Positions 54,567 to 63,533 are shown, counted from the stretch's first letter. The stretch is DNA of 64,000 bases from Bacillus velezensis (GCF_001461825.1 NZ_LLZC01000019.1:310001-374000), one strand, 5' to 3'. Translations and numbers: made by a program. The notes: generated by a model not told the origin, from the letters alone.

Positions 54567-54600
54567 AAAAAACTGCACTCATTACGAGTGCAGTTTTTTT
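54565..54600. terminator. Bidirectional terminator between rnjA and adeC
   Basis: A perfect 10-bp stem (54571-54580 with 54586-54595), flanked by A residues on the left and seven or more T on the right, so it can stop transcription from both convergent genes. The last codon of adeC overlaps its edge. Confidence 0.93.
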
Positions 54601-56332
54601 ATTGCAGCGGAATATGCTGAAAGGCTTTGACATCAAACAGACCGGCCGCCGTCATTTTAATATCCGGAATCACCGGAAGCGCTAAAAACGATAATGTGAG
54701 AAACGGATTGAAATCACCGGTGAATCCGAGCAGAGAAAGCTTTTCATGAAGCACGCCCAAGCTGTCATTGACCCATTCCGCCGACTTATCAGACAAAAGC
54801 CCGGCGATCGGAAGCGGAACGGAATGAAGCAATTCTCCGTTTTTCACGGCTGTTAATCCTCCTCCGGTGTCACGGAGCCTGTTGATTGCTTTTGCCAAAT
54901 CGGCATCGTTTGTACCGACGGCGATGATATTATGGGAATCGTGAGAAATGGTTGTGGCGATGGCGCCTTCTTTTAACCCGAACCCTTGTACAATCCCGAG
55001 TCCTATCATTTTTTCGCCGCTGTGCCGCTCTGCGACGGCGATTTTTAATAAATCATTTTCTGTATCAGGACGAAACGCGTCAGCAGACGGTGCAGGCACT
55101 TCTTTTTTTCTCGTCTCCAAATGATTCGGTATCATTTCGATTACGTTCATTTTCTTGCCCTCTTGAATCGGTATATGAAAATCCGATTCAGTCAGCGGCG
55201 CTTTCAGCCGCACTGTATCCAACAGCGCCTGGTCCGGCGAATAGGAACCGGCAGACTGTTCATAAACCGTGCGTCCGTTCTCGGCAACGGTCCGGCCGGC
55301 GACCATGGTCTTCGTGACGGCAGCCTCCCGTACATCTGAAATGAACAGCAGATCTGCGTCAAAACCCGGCGCTACCGCCCCTTTTGTTTCAAGACCGTAG
55401 CACTCAGCCGCATTTAAGCTGGCGAGCTGATACGCAAGGAATGGATCAAGTCCCGCCTTTATCGCCATTTTGACTTGGTGGTTCACACTTCCTTCTGAAA
55501 GCAGATCATCTACATGCTTATCATCCGTGCAAAAGAAAAAGCGCCGCGCGTTTTTTTCATTCACCGCCGGCAGCACATTGAGCGTATTTTTTGCCACCGA
55601 TCCTTCGCGCAGCATGACATACATCCCCCGTCTGATTCTGTCCAGCGCTTCTTCTTTTGTCGTCACTTCATGATCATTTGACACCATTGCGGTTCTATAT
55701 ATATTGATGATATCTGAAGAGAGTCCGGCTAAATGCCCGTCGATCCGTTTTCCGTGACGCTTGGCATCAAGCAGTTTCTGAAGCATATCCTCTTGACCTT
55801 CCGCAACAGACACATAATCCATTACTTCCGCAAGTCCGAGCACCTCTTTCTCCTGATAAAAAGGCTTTAAATCCTCGGCTTTTAATACGGCTCCTGAGCG
55901 TTCAAAGCTAGCGGCGGGAACACAGGAAGGAAGCATGAAACGGATGTTCAGCGGCGCCTTTTTCGCCTGCTCTATCATAAATGAAATGCCTTTTGCTCCG
56001 GAAACGTTCGCAATTTCGTGAGGATCAGTAATGACCGTAGTCACTCCGTGTGGGAGGACGGCTTTAGCAAATTCAATCGGAGTAACCATAGAGGACTCGA
56101 TATGAACATGTCCGTCAATAAAGCCCGGAACGATCATTTGGCCTTCTGCATCAATGACTTCTTCCCCTTCATATTCGCCCAGCCCGACGATCACTCCGTC
56201 CGTAATGGCGATATCTGCAGAAATCCATTCCTGGTTAAATACATCCATGATTTTTCCGTTTTTAATGACGGTATCGGCTTTTTGTCTGCCGGCTGATGCA
56301 TTCAGCCGTTCAGCCAGTGTTTCTTTGTTCAA
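54599..56332 (-). CDS. adeC: Adenine deaminase
   Basis: 577 residues, the family length. Converts adenine to hypoxanthine and ammonia in purine salvage. It is an amidohydrolase: the metal-binding HVH is at 75-77 (GFIDGHVHIESS), ITDPHEIANV follows, and later metal-site segments are DGHLAGLS and CTDDKHVDDL. The C-terminal domain contains the conserved SHDSHNI stretch. The start codon is TTG, 7 nt from GAGGAGG; there is no better ATG. It is a single-gene unit with its own promoter and a shared terminator with rnjA. In B. subtilis the gene is also called yknQ/ade. Confidence 0.95.
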   Translation of the reverse strand: MNKETLAERLNASAGRQKADTVIKNGKIMDVFNQEWISADIAITDGVIVGLGEYEGEEVIDAEGQMIVPGFIDGHVHIESSMVTPIEFAKAVLPHGVTTVITDPHEIANVSGAKGISFMIEQAKKAPLNIRFMLPSCVPAASFERSGAVLKAEDLKPFYQEKEVLGLAEVMDYVSVAEGQEDMLQKLLDAKRHGKRIDGHLAGLSSDIINIYRTAMVSNDHEVTTKEEALDRIRRGMYVMLREGSVAKNTLNVLPAVNEKNARRFFFCTDDKHVDDLLSEGSVNHQVKMAIKAGLDPFLAYQLASLNAAECYGLETKGAVAPGFDADLLFISDVREAAVTKTMVAGRTVAENGRTVYEQSAGSYSPDQALLDTVRLKAPLTESDFHIPIQEGKKMNVIEMIPNHLETRKKEVPAPSADAFRPDTENDLLKIAVAERHSGEKMIGLGIVQGFGLKEGAIATTISHDSHNIIAVGTNDADLAKAINRLRDTGGGLTAVKNGELLHSVPLPIAGLLSDKSAEWVNDSLGVLHEKLSLLGFTGDFNPFLTLSFLALPVIPDIKMTAAGLFDVKAFQHIPLQ

Positions 56333-56367
56333 AATGAGGCCTCCTCTTTTTCTTTATATGGTACAAT

Positions 56368-56396
56368 ATGCTATCGGATCGCTTGATCATAGTCAA
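56368..56396 (-). promoter_or_regulatory. Sigma-A promoter of adeC
   Basis: Minus strand: TTGACT (56396-56391), 17-nt spacer, TAGCAT (56373-56368). It lies about 36 nt before the start codon. Confidence 0.65.
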
Positions 56397-56451
56397 TAAA
56401 AATCGCAGAAAATACCGCTTACACGATAAATGTCTTACTATTCTGACATAA

Positions 56452-56477
56452 TAAAAGACCGCCCTTTTACGGACGGC
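56452..56477 (-). terminator. Terminator of ktrC
   Basis: A 7-bp stem with two G-U pairs (56471-56477 with 56458-56464, 6-nt loop), followed on the minus strand by TCTTTTATT, only 4 nt after the ktrC stop. Confidence 0.75.
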
Positions 56478-56480
56478 TTT

Positions 56481-57146
56481 TCACTTTGTATGAAGCACTC
56501 TTTTTTCAAATCGGGAAATGTCCGTAAGAGAGCCGATAACGATGAGAATATCTTCTTTTTGGATCATTTCAGTCGCCAGCGGAGATACGATCACTTCTTT
56601 TTCTCTCTTGATGGCCACGATATTAATGCCGTACTTCGCCCGGATGTCCAGGTCAAGCAGTGTGTTGCCCGCAAGCCTGCTGTTGGCCACGATCTCCACA
56701 ATGCTGTGTTCGTCGGACAGCTCCAAATAATCAAGCACATTATTTGATACGATGTTGTGGGCGATGCGTTTTGCCATGTCACGTTCAGGGTGGACGATGT
56801 GGTCGGCCCCGATTTTCGCAAGCACTTTCTCATGATAATCGTTCTGCGCTTTAACCGTGATCGTGTTCACGCCGAGTTCCTTTAAGATCAGCGTCGTTAA
56901 AATGCTCGCCTGTATATTTTCGCCGATTGCCACAATGACGTGGTCAAAGTTGCGCAGCCCTAAGTTTTTCAGCACCGATTCATCGGTTGAATCGCCGATG
57001 ACCGCGTGTGATGCGATTTTGGCGTATTCATTTACTTTATCTTCATCAATATCCATCGCCATGACCTCAAGGCCTTCTTCACTTAATGCTTTGCAAATAC
57101 TTCCGCCGAAGCGTCCGAGACCGATAACGGCAAACTCTTTTCTCAT
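56481..57146 (-). CDS. ktrC: KtrC, cytoplasmic gating subunit of Ktr potassium channels
   Basis: 221 residues. An N-terminal RCK (TrkA-N) domain with Rossmann motif GLGRFG (9-14) and Asp32 at the end of the second strand binds ATP/ADP or NAD; a C-terminal TrkA-C domain (about 135-219) is the known binding site for cyclic di-AMP, which closes the channel. It works with the KtrD membrane subunit in low-affinity potassium uptake. The start has AAGGAG 8 nt upstream. It follows ykqA by only 40 nt without a terminator, so it may be partly cotranscribed with kinC-ykqA. B. subtilis name: ykqB/ktrC. Confidence 0.94.
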   Translation of the reverse strand: MRKEFAVIGLGRFGGSICKALSEEGLEVMAMDIDEDKVNEYAKIASHAVIGDSTDESVLKNLGLRNFDHVIVAIGENIQASILTTLILKELGVNTITVKAQNDYHEKVLAKIGADHIVHPERDMAKRIAHNIVSNNVLDYLELSDEHSIVEIVANSRLAGNTLLDLDIRAKYGINIVAIKREKEVIVSPLATEMIQKEDILIVIGSLTDISRFEKRVLHTK

Positions 57147-57186
57147 AACAGTACTCCTTTAAACAATATCTCTAATAGGAATAGTA

Positions 57187-58014
57187 TCACATTTTCGGCA
57201 ATGAGTTCATATAGCGTTTAAGCTTTTCTGAAAAGGCGGGCGATAAATACAGGTCCGCTCCGCGTTCGATTTCTTCCTGATAGTGACCCGGAGGCGCAAT
57301 TTCCTCAGCTTTATCAAGAACGAGAAACGTCAGGACGCCTCTGTATACACGGCCGCCGGCACACACTTCTATGAATGCTGGACGGTATGTGTGGTTATCA
57401 ACACCTTCTCTTTTGTACAGATAGGTTGCCGCTTCAAACGGGAGCTTGTACAGCACGCCTTCAGTTCGTCCCCCGTCTTCAACAAGATCGGCTCTGGAAC
57501 CGTCAGGACGCCTTAACGTGAATCTCGTCGAATACCCTTCAACAACCGCCCCTCCGACCGGCTCGGCAAAAAAGTGGTCGACCCCCGCCTGTTTAAACCG
57601 GGCATTGTCCATACAGGAGCCGTAAGCGAAATAATAAACCGGACTGTCATCCTCCCGTTTCATAAAACGGTATTCTTTCCAGTCTCCGCTTTTGATACGG
57701 CTGAATGAGGCACACTGGCCGGGCTTTACGACATATGCGAAGGCGGTTTTATTCCCGGCATCCGTCGTCACGGCAACCTCTTTCCGATCAAAATCAGCAT
57801 AATACGCATCCAGCTTACGGATCATCTGATGATCTGTTTCATACAATTCCCCGTACACAAAAGCTGTTTCTGCTAAAGACGCCGCAGGCTGACCTTTATC
57901 CGTTTCGTACAGCACGCCGTTTATCGCGGCCTGCTCGCACACACACGGAGCGCCTTTCAGCAGTTCATGGTTTTCTTCACGCTTCCGTAACAAACCGTAT
58001 ACAAAAAGAAGCAA
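57187..58014 (-). CDS. ykqA: YkqA, double gamma-glutamylcyclotransferase-like protein
   Basis: 275 residues. Two gamma-glutamylcyclotransferase-like (GGCT) folds: the first begins FVYGLLR (4-10), the second YFAYGSCM (about 127-134), each with the YG signature that lines the active-site pocket. The family opens gamma-glutamyl amines by cyclisation to 5-oxoproline; the substrate here is unknown. The start is TTG at 58014, one base after the kinC stop; its ribosome site GGAGG lies inside the last codons of kinC, so YkqA is translated together with KinC. Whether it takes part in KinC signalling cannot be said from sequence. Confidence 0.88.
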   Translation of the reverse strand: MLLFVYGLLRKREENHELLKGAPCVCEQAAINGVLYETDKGQPAASLAETAFVYGELYETDHQMIRKLDAYYADFDRKEVAVTTDAGNKTAFAYVVKPGQCASFSRIKSGDWKEYRFMKREDDSPVYYFAYGSCMDNARFKQAGVDHFFAEPVGGAVVEGYSTRFTLRRPDGSRADLVEDGGRTEGVLYKLPFEAATYLYKREGVDNHTYRPAFIEVCAGGRVYRGVLTFLVLDKAEEIAPPGHYQEEIERGADLYLSPAFSEKLKRYMNSLPKM

Positions 58015-58015
58015 G

Positions 58016-59320
58016 TTATTTTTCCTCCTTTTGGACAGCAGCCGCTTCTAACGGCAGAATCACCTGAAACGTACTGCCTTCTCCATTTTTGCTCTTAATG
58101 TTAAGTTTACCATTATGCTCCTTCAGAATTCGTAAACAAATCGGAAGACCGAGACCCGTTCCCTGATCTTTTGTTGAGAAAAACGGTTTCCCGATGTTTT
58201 CAAGCTTTTCTTTCGACATGCCGTTCCCTTCATCCTGTATGCTGATCACCGCGTATTCTTCATCCCGTTTTGTATAAATATGAATATTCCCGCCGTCAGG
58301 CATCGCTTCAATCGCATTTTTAATAATATTGATAAATACCTGTTTCAACTGGTTTTCGTCACCGTTGACCATACAGGACTCAGTCTGCCTGAAATCCTTC
58401 TCAATCACAGTGTTCGACAGCACCGCGTTCGTGTCAAGAAGCGTCGCCACCTGCCTTAAAATATGGTTGAGATGATGAGCGGTAAACGTCACGGTCTGCG
58501 GCTTGGCGAGCAGAAGCAGCTCCCCCAGCACGAGATCAATCCTTTTAATCTCCGAAAAAATAATATCAAAATAATCCGTTCTTTCCGGATACTGGGCTTT
58601 CATCAGCTGGAGAAAGCCGCTGACTGACGTTAAAGGATTTCTTACTTCATGGGCGATTCCTGCCGCAAGCTCCCCGGCAATGGCCAGCTTTTGAGATTGC
58701 ATGGCAAGGCGTTCGTTCGTCTCCAGAAGCTCGTCGACCGCTTTTTTCCGTTCACTGATATCAGACATCGTCCCCAGGCTTCCGACAAATTTCTGTCTGC
58801 GGTCATAATACAGCTTATAATGGACTTCTCCCCAAAAGATCGAGCCGTCTCTTTTAATATATTTGGCCGTAAACATTCCTGACGGGGACTGCTGCTTGAT
58901 TTGGGAGATAATATAATCAATGATATGTTTTTCTTTTATAAAATAATCATTATACATCGTGCCCATACATTCGCTGATGGAGTGGCCCGTAATCGCCGTC
59001 CAGGCCTGATTCAAATATGTAATATTCCCTTGTGCATCCGTCTGAAAAACGATTTCCTGCAGATTGTCCATGATCCGGTTTTTCTCATCTGAAAGCGCCT
59101 TTGCTTTCTGCTCGCTGTCCTTCAGCTCCGCCAGCAGCTGCTTTTTATTATCCACATAATAAGCCAGCAGCCAGACGCCGATTAATGTGACGGCGGTAAA
59201 GGTGATGTCAACTGGCCAGTTAATCGGATTCCGTTCAATCATATAAAATAAATAATCCCAAAACATAATAAAAATCATTGCCAAGATTAAGGAAATGATA
59301 CGCGCTTGATATTTTCCCAT
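58016..59320 (-). CDS. kinC: KinC, sporulation/biofilm sensor histidine kinase
   Basis: 434 residues. Two membrane helices (about 7-26 and 36-56) with almost no external loop, a PAS domain with PAC motif (about 75-195), then the kinase core: the phospho-accepting His near 223 in IAHEVRNPLTS, N box (FINIIKNAIEAM), G1 (DEGNGM) and G2 (GTGLGLPI). In B. subtilis KinC feeds phosphate into the Spo0F-Spo0B-Spo0A relay or directly to Spo0A and responds to potassium leakage, promoting matrix production. The ORF reaches 42 codons further upstream, but ATG at 59320 with AGGTGG matches the known N terminus. Its neighbours abh and ktrC make a functional grouping of biofilm and potassium genes. Confidence 0.93.
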   Translation of the reverse strand: MGKYQARIISLILAMIFIMFWDYLFYMIERNPINWPVDITFTAVTLIGVWLLAYYVDNKKQLLAELKDSEQKAKALSDEKNRIMDNLQEIVFQTDAQGNITYLNQAWTAITGHSISECMGTMYNDYFIKEKHIIDYIISQIKQQSPSGMFTAKYIKRDGSIFWGEVHYKLYYDRRQKFVGSLGTMSDISERKKAVDELLETNERLAMQSQKLAIAGELAAGIAHEVRNPLTSVSGFLQLMKAQYPERTDYFDIIFSEIKRIDLVLGELLLLAKPQTVTFTAHHLNHILRQVATLLDTNAVLSNTVIEKDFRQTESCMVNGDENQLKQVFINIIKNAIEAMPDGGNIHIYTKRDEEYAVISIQDEGNGMSKEKLENIGKPFFSTKDQGTGLGLPICLRILKEHNGKLNIKSKNGEGSTFQVILPLEAAAVQKEEK

Positions 59321-59457
59321 AGTCCCACCTGCCGCTAGCATTTCTACATATATTGTAACATTGTTGACTGCATTATTGACTAAAAAATGATAACTATTCC
59401 CAATTAATTGAGCAGGTTCGCTTACTTTTCCCGTGAGTTTTTGCACAAGTTCATAAT

Positions 59458-59487
59458 AAAAGGACGGAATGATGCTCCGCCCTTTTT
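59458..59487 (-). terminator. Terminator of abh
   Basis: An 11-position stem with one mismatch (59476-59486 with 59458-59468), a 7-nt loop, and on the minus strand TTTTATTATG after the stem. It lies just beyond the abh stop codon and ahead of the kinC promoter region. Confidence 0.85.
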
Positions 59488-59492
59488 GCCGA

Positions 59493-59777
59493 TTATGATC
59501 TACCTTTTAACGCTTCCTCGATTTCCTCAAGCAGCATTTTCGCTCCTTCAGGACTTAAAATAATTTTGCCGTTGCCGTACTCCTGATTTTCGGAGGTAAT
59601 TTCCCCCGTCATTAAGCAAATGCCGTGCGGCTTGTATTTTTTTAAGACAATTTTGTCTCCGTCAACGAAAAATTCAATACTATCTTTAATAGCGATATCC
59701 AATGCTCTTCTCAATTCAATCGGCATGACAATACGCCCGAGTTCGTCTACTTTTCTTACTACACCAATTGATTTCAT
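59493..59777 (-). CDS. abh: Abh, AbrB-like transition-state regulator
   Basis: 94 residues. The N-terminal half is the swapped-hairpin AbrB DNA-binding domain (KSIGVVRKVDELGRIVMP, IELRRALDI), and the C-terminal half is the multimerisation domain. Abh is a paralogue of AbrB that controls antibiotic and biofilm genes at the end of growth; in B. subtilis it acts partly through SlrR. ATG has an AGGGGA site about 7 nt upstream. An ECF-type promoter lies about 60 nt upstream and a terminator follows. Given the adjoining kinC and the mln operon in the same window, it is a candidate regulator of secondary metabolism, but nothing in the sequence links it to mln directly. Confidence 0.93.
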   Translation of the reverse strand: MKSIGVVRKVDELGRIVMPIELRRALDIAIKDSIEFFVDGDKIVLKKYKPHGICLMTGEITSENQEYGNGKIILSPEGAKMLLEEIEEALKGRS

Positions 59778-59840
59778 AGAAATCCCCTACTTCCTTTAAT
59801 GTCTCTTCTTTATGTCCAAGGAAAATCCTTCATAAACGTA

Positions 59841-59866
59841 GACGAAAGGAACGGAGCAAAAGTTTC
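59841..59866 (-). promoter_or_regulatory. ECF-sigma-type promoter of abh
   Basis: Minus strand: GAAAC (59866-59862), 17 nt, CGTC (59844-59841). This fits the TGAAAC-N16/17-CGTC class read by extracytoplasmic-function sigma factors; abh in B. subtilis is known to be transcribed with sigma-X and sigma-M. Confidence 0.7.
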
Positions 59867-59970
59867 TCAGCATCCGGAACTGAATGTTTTTTTACAGAAG
59901 AAAATCCTTTTGAAATATGGGATACAGACTTTCCCTCCTTTTTTACAAAAACATTTCATTCCCGGCGGAA

Positions 59971-60000
59971 ACCCCCAAAAATCGTGGTTTTTCTCAGAAA
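59971..60000 (+). promoter_or_regulatory. Possible sigma-I promoter of mreBH
   Basis: ACCCCC at 59971-59976 matches the -35 element of sigma-I, which is known to drive mreBH in B. subtilis. The -10 element is less clear: CAGAAA at 59995-60000 lies where CGAA is expected. Confidence 0.5.
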
Positions 60001-60047
60001 CTTTAAATGTAGAATCAATTAAATCAGGATAGGGATTGGGTGAAAAC

Positions 60048-61055
60048 ATGTTTCAATCAACTGAGATCGGAATCGACTTAGGAACCGCTAATATACTTGT
60101 TTACAGTAAAAATAAAGGAATTATTTTAAACGAACCTTCCGTTGTCGCTGTAGATACAACAACGAAAGCGGTGCTTGCCATCGGAACGGATGCCAAAAGC
60201 ATGATCGGAAAGACGCCGGGGAAAATCGTCGCCGTACGGCCGATGAAAGACGGTGTCATTGCTGATTATGATATGACAACTGACTTATTAAAACACATTA
60301 TGAAAAAAGCCGGAAAAAAAATCGGAATGACTTTCCGCAAACCGAATGTCGTCGTCTGCACGCCTTCAGGCTCAACAGCCGTTGAACGCCGCGCCATCAG
60401 TGACGCTGTCAAAAACTGCGGAGCGAAAAACGTTCACTTGATTGAAGAACCCGTAGCCGCTGCAATCGGGGCCGACCTCCCTGTTGACGAGCCGGTCGCA
60501 AACGTCGTCGTAGATATCGGCGGCGGTACGACTGAAGTCGCCATCATCTCATTCGGGGGCGTCGTATCCTGCCATTCGATCAGAATCGGCGGCGACCAGC
60601 TTGATGAAGATATCGCCTCGTTCGTCAGAAAAAAATACAACCTGCTGATCGGGGAACGTACGGCAGAACAAGTGAAAATGGAAATCGGTTTTGCATTGAT
60701 TGAACATGTGCCGGAAACGATGGAAATCCGCGGCCGTGACCTTGTAACCGGTCTGCCGAAGACAATCAGACTGCAGTCTAATGAAATTCAGCACGCGATG
60801 CGTGAGTCGCTCCTGCATATTCTTGAAGCGATCAGAGCGACACTTGAAGATTGTCCGCCGGAGCTCAGCGGCGATATCGTTGACCGCGGCGTCGTGTTAA
60901 CCGGCGGAGGCTCCCTTTTAAACGGGATGAAAGAATGGCTGACAGAAGAAATCGTCGTTCCCGTTCATTTGGCGGCAAATCCGCTTGAATCAGTGGCTAT
61001 CGGCACGGGGCGTTCATTAGACGTCATCGACAAGCTGCAAAAAGCGATTAAATAA
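60048..61055 (+). CDS. mreBH: MreBH, actin-like cell-shape protein
   Basis: 335 residues, matching the B. subtilis length. An actin-fold ATPase that forms filaments under the membrane and guides cell-wall synthesis and the autolysin LytE in the cylindrical wall. Visible motifs are phosphate 1 (GIDLGTAN, about 8-15), phosphate 2 (DIGGGTTE) and the adenosine motif ([10 protein letters not shown]). The ORF starts at a TTG at 60036, but ATG at 60048 with GGGTG upstream is the conserved start. A sigma-I-like element precedes it, and ykpC follows after 71 nt with no terminator, so the two are likely cotranscribed. Confidence 0.94.
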   Translation: MFQSTEIGIDLGTANILVYSKNKGIILNEPSVVAVDTTTKAVLAIGTDAKSMIGKTPGKIVAVRPMKDGVIADYDMTTDLLKHIMKKAGKKIGMTFRKPNVVVCTPSGSTAVERRAISDAVKNCGAKNVHLIEEPVAAAIGADLPVDEPVANVVVDIGGGTTEVAIISFGGVVSCHSIRIGGDQLDEDIASFVRKKYNLLIGERTAEQVKMEIGFALIEHVPETMEIRGRDLVTGLPKTIRLQSNEIQHAMRESLLHILEAIRATLEDCPPELSGDIVDRGVVLTGGGSLLNGMKEWLTEEIVVPVHLAANPLESVAIGTGRSLDVIDKLQKAIK

Positions 61056-61126
61056 TAAGATTGTGCTTCTTTTTTCTCCGGCCGGCTCATATTGTGAGAA
61101 CTGGAGAAACATTAAGGAGGAAGCAT

Positions 61127-61261
61127 ATGCTTAGAGATGTGGGAAGACGCGTAGCAGTAGCCGTCATTTTAAGCGGAATTATTTTGGGGGGTATGAGCAT
61201 TTCACTGGCCAATATGCCCCATTCTCCGGCCGGCGGCGCCGTAAAACTGAATCACCCGTAA
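61127..61261 (+). CDS. ykpC: YkpC, small membrane protein
   Basis: 44 residues, the length known in B. subtilis. The first eight residues are basic (LRDVGRR), followed by one hydrophobic helix (about 9-28) and a polar tail ending in NHP; a single-span membrane peptide. Function unknown. A longer ORF begins at 61061, but ATG at 61127 has AAGGAGG 7 nt upstream and is the conserved start. It follows mreBH in the same direction and a terminator comes right after, so it is probably the last gene of the mreBH transcript. Confidence 0.85.
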   Translation: MLRDVGRRVAVAVILSGIILGGMSISLANMPHSPAGGAVKLNHP

Positions 61262-61290
61262 AGACGCAGCAAAAGCTGTGTCTTTTTCGT
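61261..61290 (+). terminator. Terminator of mreBH-ykpC
   Basis: A 10-bp stem with one G-T pair (61261-61270 with 61275-61284), loop AAAA, then a T run. It begins at the last base of the ykpC stop codon. Confidence 0.9.
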
Positions 61291-61361
61291 TTGTGCTCCT
61301 TTCTTTCCTTTATGAGGCGATATTTGATATGATGAGAAAAACCGATGAGGAGGAATGAACG

Positions 61362-62594
61362 ATGAGTTCGTTTACTGAAAAGTTACATACATATGCTCAG
61401 CTGGCGGTAGAAGTCGGCGTCAATGTCCAAAAAGGACAGCATGTCGTAATCAATGCCTCAACTGATGTTAGGGAACTTGTCAGACTGCTTGCCAAACATT
61501 CTTATGAAAAAGGCGCAAAAAACGTCACCGTAAATTGGCAGGACGATGAACTGTCCAGATTAAAATACGAGATGGCACCGTTTGAAGCGTTTGAAGAGTA
61601 TCCTGAATGGGAAGCAAAAGGCAAAGAAGAGCTCGCGAAAAAAGGGGCTGCGTTTATTTCTGTCGTCTCATCCGACCCCGACCTGTTAAAAGGCACTGAC
61701 GGCAAACGGATTGCAGCGTTCCAAAAAGCCGCCGGAAAAGCATTGCATACATACAGACAATATATTCAATCAGATAAGGTCAGCTGGACGGTGATCGGAG
61801 CGGCTTCAACAGGCTGGGCGAAAAAAGTGTTCCCGGATCAGCCGGAAGAAACAGCCGTTCAGCTTTTATGGGAAGAAATTTTCAAAACGACCCGCGTAAA
61901 TGAAGAAAACCCTGTGGAAGCATGGAAAAAACATGATCAAAATCTTCATGAAAAAGTGGAACACCTGAACAAAAAACATTACAGCGCCCTGCATTATCAG
62001 GCTGAAGGAACAGACTTAACCATTGAACTGCCGAAAAAACATGTATGGGCAGGCGCGGGAAGCGTGAATGAGAGCGGGCACGAATTCATGGCCAACATGC
62101 CGACAGAAGAGGTTTTCACCCTTCCGCAGCGTGACGGGGTGAACGGCACGGTTTCCAGCACGAAACCGCTGAGCTACGGCGGCAACATTATTGATAACTT
62201 CACTCTTACCTTTGAAAACGGCCGCATTGTCGATGTGAAAGCTGAAAAAGGCGAGGAGATTTTAAAAGGCATCGTCGAAACCGATGAAGGCTCACACTAT
62301 CTCGGAGAAGTGGCCTTAGTGCCGTACGATTCACCGATTTCACAATCAAATATTTTATTTTACAACACACTGTACGATGAAAACGCCTCTAACCACTTGG
62401 CGATCGGCAGTGCGTATGCCTTTAATATTGAGGGCGGTAAACAAATGACACGGGAAGAGCTTGTCAAAGAGGGCTTAAATGAAAGCATTACACACGTAGA
62501 TTTTATGGTCGGTTCCAAAGATATGAATATCGACGGCATTACGGCGGACGGCAAAAGAGAACCGATCTTCAGAAACGGAAACTGGGCATTTTAA
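61362..62594 (+). CDS. ampS: AmpS, M29-family metallo-aminopeptidase
   Basis: 410 residues, the length of the family. A cytoplasmic leucyl-type aminopeptidase of peptidase family M29 with two divalent metals. Conserved segments near the metal site are NESGHEFMANMPTEEVF, ETDEGSHYLGEVALV and NASNHLAIGSAY; the first and second supply Glu ligands and the third a His. No signal peptide. ATG has GAGGAGG 8 nt upstream. It stands alone between the ykpC terminator and a shared terminator with ykpB. Confidence 0.94.
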   Translation: MSSFTEKLHTYAQLAVEVGVNVQKGQHVVINASTDVRELVRLLAKHSYEKGAKNVTVNWQDDELSRLKYEMAPFEAFEEYPEWEAKGKEELAKKGAAFISVVSSDPDLLKGTDGKRIAAFQKAAGKALHTYRQYIQSDKVSWTVIGAASTGWAKKVFPDQPEETAVQLLWEEIFKTTRVNEENPVEAWKKHDQNLHEKVEHLNKKHYSALHYQAEGTDLTIELPKKHVWAGAGSVNESGHEFMANMPTEEVFTLPQRDGVNGTVSSTKPLSYGGNIIDNFTLTFENGRIVDVKAEKGEEILKGIVETDEGSHYLGEVALVPYDSPISQSNILFYNTLYDENASNHLAIGSAYAFNIEGGKQMTREELVKEGLNESITHVDFMVGSKDMNIDGITADGKREPIFRNGNWAF

Positions 62595-62595
62595 T

Positions 62596-62626
62596 AAAAA
62601 AGGAGGCGATCAGGCCTCCTTTTTTT
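62596..62626. terminator. Bidirectional terminator between ampS and ykpB
   Basis: A 12-bp stem (62596-62607 with 62614-62625) with loop GATCAG, A residues on one side and T residues on the other. The stop codon of ykpB begins at its right edge. Confidence 0.92.
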
Positions 62627-63533
62627 ATTTCGCTTCATACATTTGCAAGTTGGCGCAGACGGTTTCCAAAACAGGTGTATCAACTGACAAGCCTTTCGCT
62701 TTCTCAAGCAAAAATCCGTGTAAATGATCACCTTCCGTCACCCTGCCCTTTTCCATATCTCTCAGCATCGACGATTTCATATGGTAAGACATGCTTGTCA
62801 ATGTGCGATAACTCTCTTCTTCCAGACCAGGATCTTTCGGGATGCCGGCAGCCTTGAAAATGGCTCCGATTTCAGCAAAGAGGCGCTTTGCCGTGTTGAG
62901 GCCGCCTTCTGTTTCTAAAATCGGTCCGACCGGCTGTTGAAACAGAGTGGTCACTCCCGCCTGCGCGGCAATAAACATATATTTTTTCCAAATGTCCTTT
63001 TCAATATCCCGGCTGATGATGACATCCGCTTTCACACCTGCAAATGCGTTTTCCAGCTCGTTCATACGTTCTGTGCGTTCCCCGTTCCATTCACCGAAAA
63101 CAAAGCGGTGGGCAGCGCTCGTATGAAGAATGTCCCCTTTGTCGTTAAGGGCGCTCTCAATAAAGCAGAGGCCGCCCAGCACCTGCCGTTTTGAAAAAGC
63201 TTCAAACAGCTGGTTATAGTGCCTGTATCCGTTTAAAAAAGGAATAATGACCGACGAAGGTTTGACAAACGGTTTGACATCCCGAATAACGTCCTGCAAA
63301 GAATACGCTTTTGAAGCGATAATAACGGCGTCAAATGCTCCTTCTTCGCCCGCCATCATTAATTTCGGCTTGATTGAAACATCACCTTTTGCACTTTTGA
63401 CGATCAAACCCGTTTCTTGTAATTGTTCCGCCCGTTTCTTGCGGACGAGAAACGTAACGTCATTTCCCTTTTCTGCAAGACGCGCGCCGATATATCCGCC
63501 CACTCCTCCAGCTCCGACAATTAAAAACTTCAT
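62625..63533 (-). CDS. ykpB: YkpB, ketopantoate-reductase-like protein
   Basis: 302 residues, the size of 2-dehydropantoate 2-reductases (ApbA/PanE). The N-terminal Rossmann motif GAGGVGGYIG (7-16) binds NADP; ASKAYSL and FLNGYRHYNQL are the family's substrate-side segments, the second corresponding to the usual NG..; the C-terminal helical domain has KKYMFIAAQAGVTTLF with its conserved Lys. It may reduce ketopantoate in pantothenate synthesis or a related 2-keto acid; B. subtilis has another PanE, so the role is open. ATG has AAGGAGG upstream. It has its own promoter. Confidence 0.9.
   Translation of the reverse strand: MKFLIVGAGGVGGYIGARLAEKGNDVTFLVRKKRAEQLQETGLIVKSAKGDVSIKPKLMMAGEEGAFDAVIIASKAYSLQDVIRDVKPFVKPSSVIIPFLNGYRHYNQLFEAFSKRQVLGGLCFIESALNDKGDILHTSAAHRFVFGEWNGERTERMNELENAFAGVKADVIISRDIEKDIWKKYMFIAAQAGVTTLFQQPVGPILETEGGLNTAKRLFAEIGAIFKAAGIPKDPGLEEESYRTLTSMSYHMKSSMLRDMEKGRVTEGDHLHGFLLEKAKGLSVDTPVLETVCANLQMYEAK

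Noticed and set aside
56347-56480. Possible purine riboswitch before adeC
   Set aside because: The distance from the promoter to the start codon is only about 36 nt, too short for an aptamer and expression platform, and no purine aptamer core is seen.
57147-57186. Possible cyclic di-AMP riboswitch before ktrC
   Set aside because: The gap to ykqA is only 40 nt and holds little more than the ribosome site, so there is no room for such an element.
59321-59446. N-terminal extension of KinC by 42 residues
   Set aside because: It contains no family sequence and would overlay the promoter region; ATG at 59320 agrees with the known protein.
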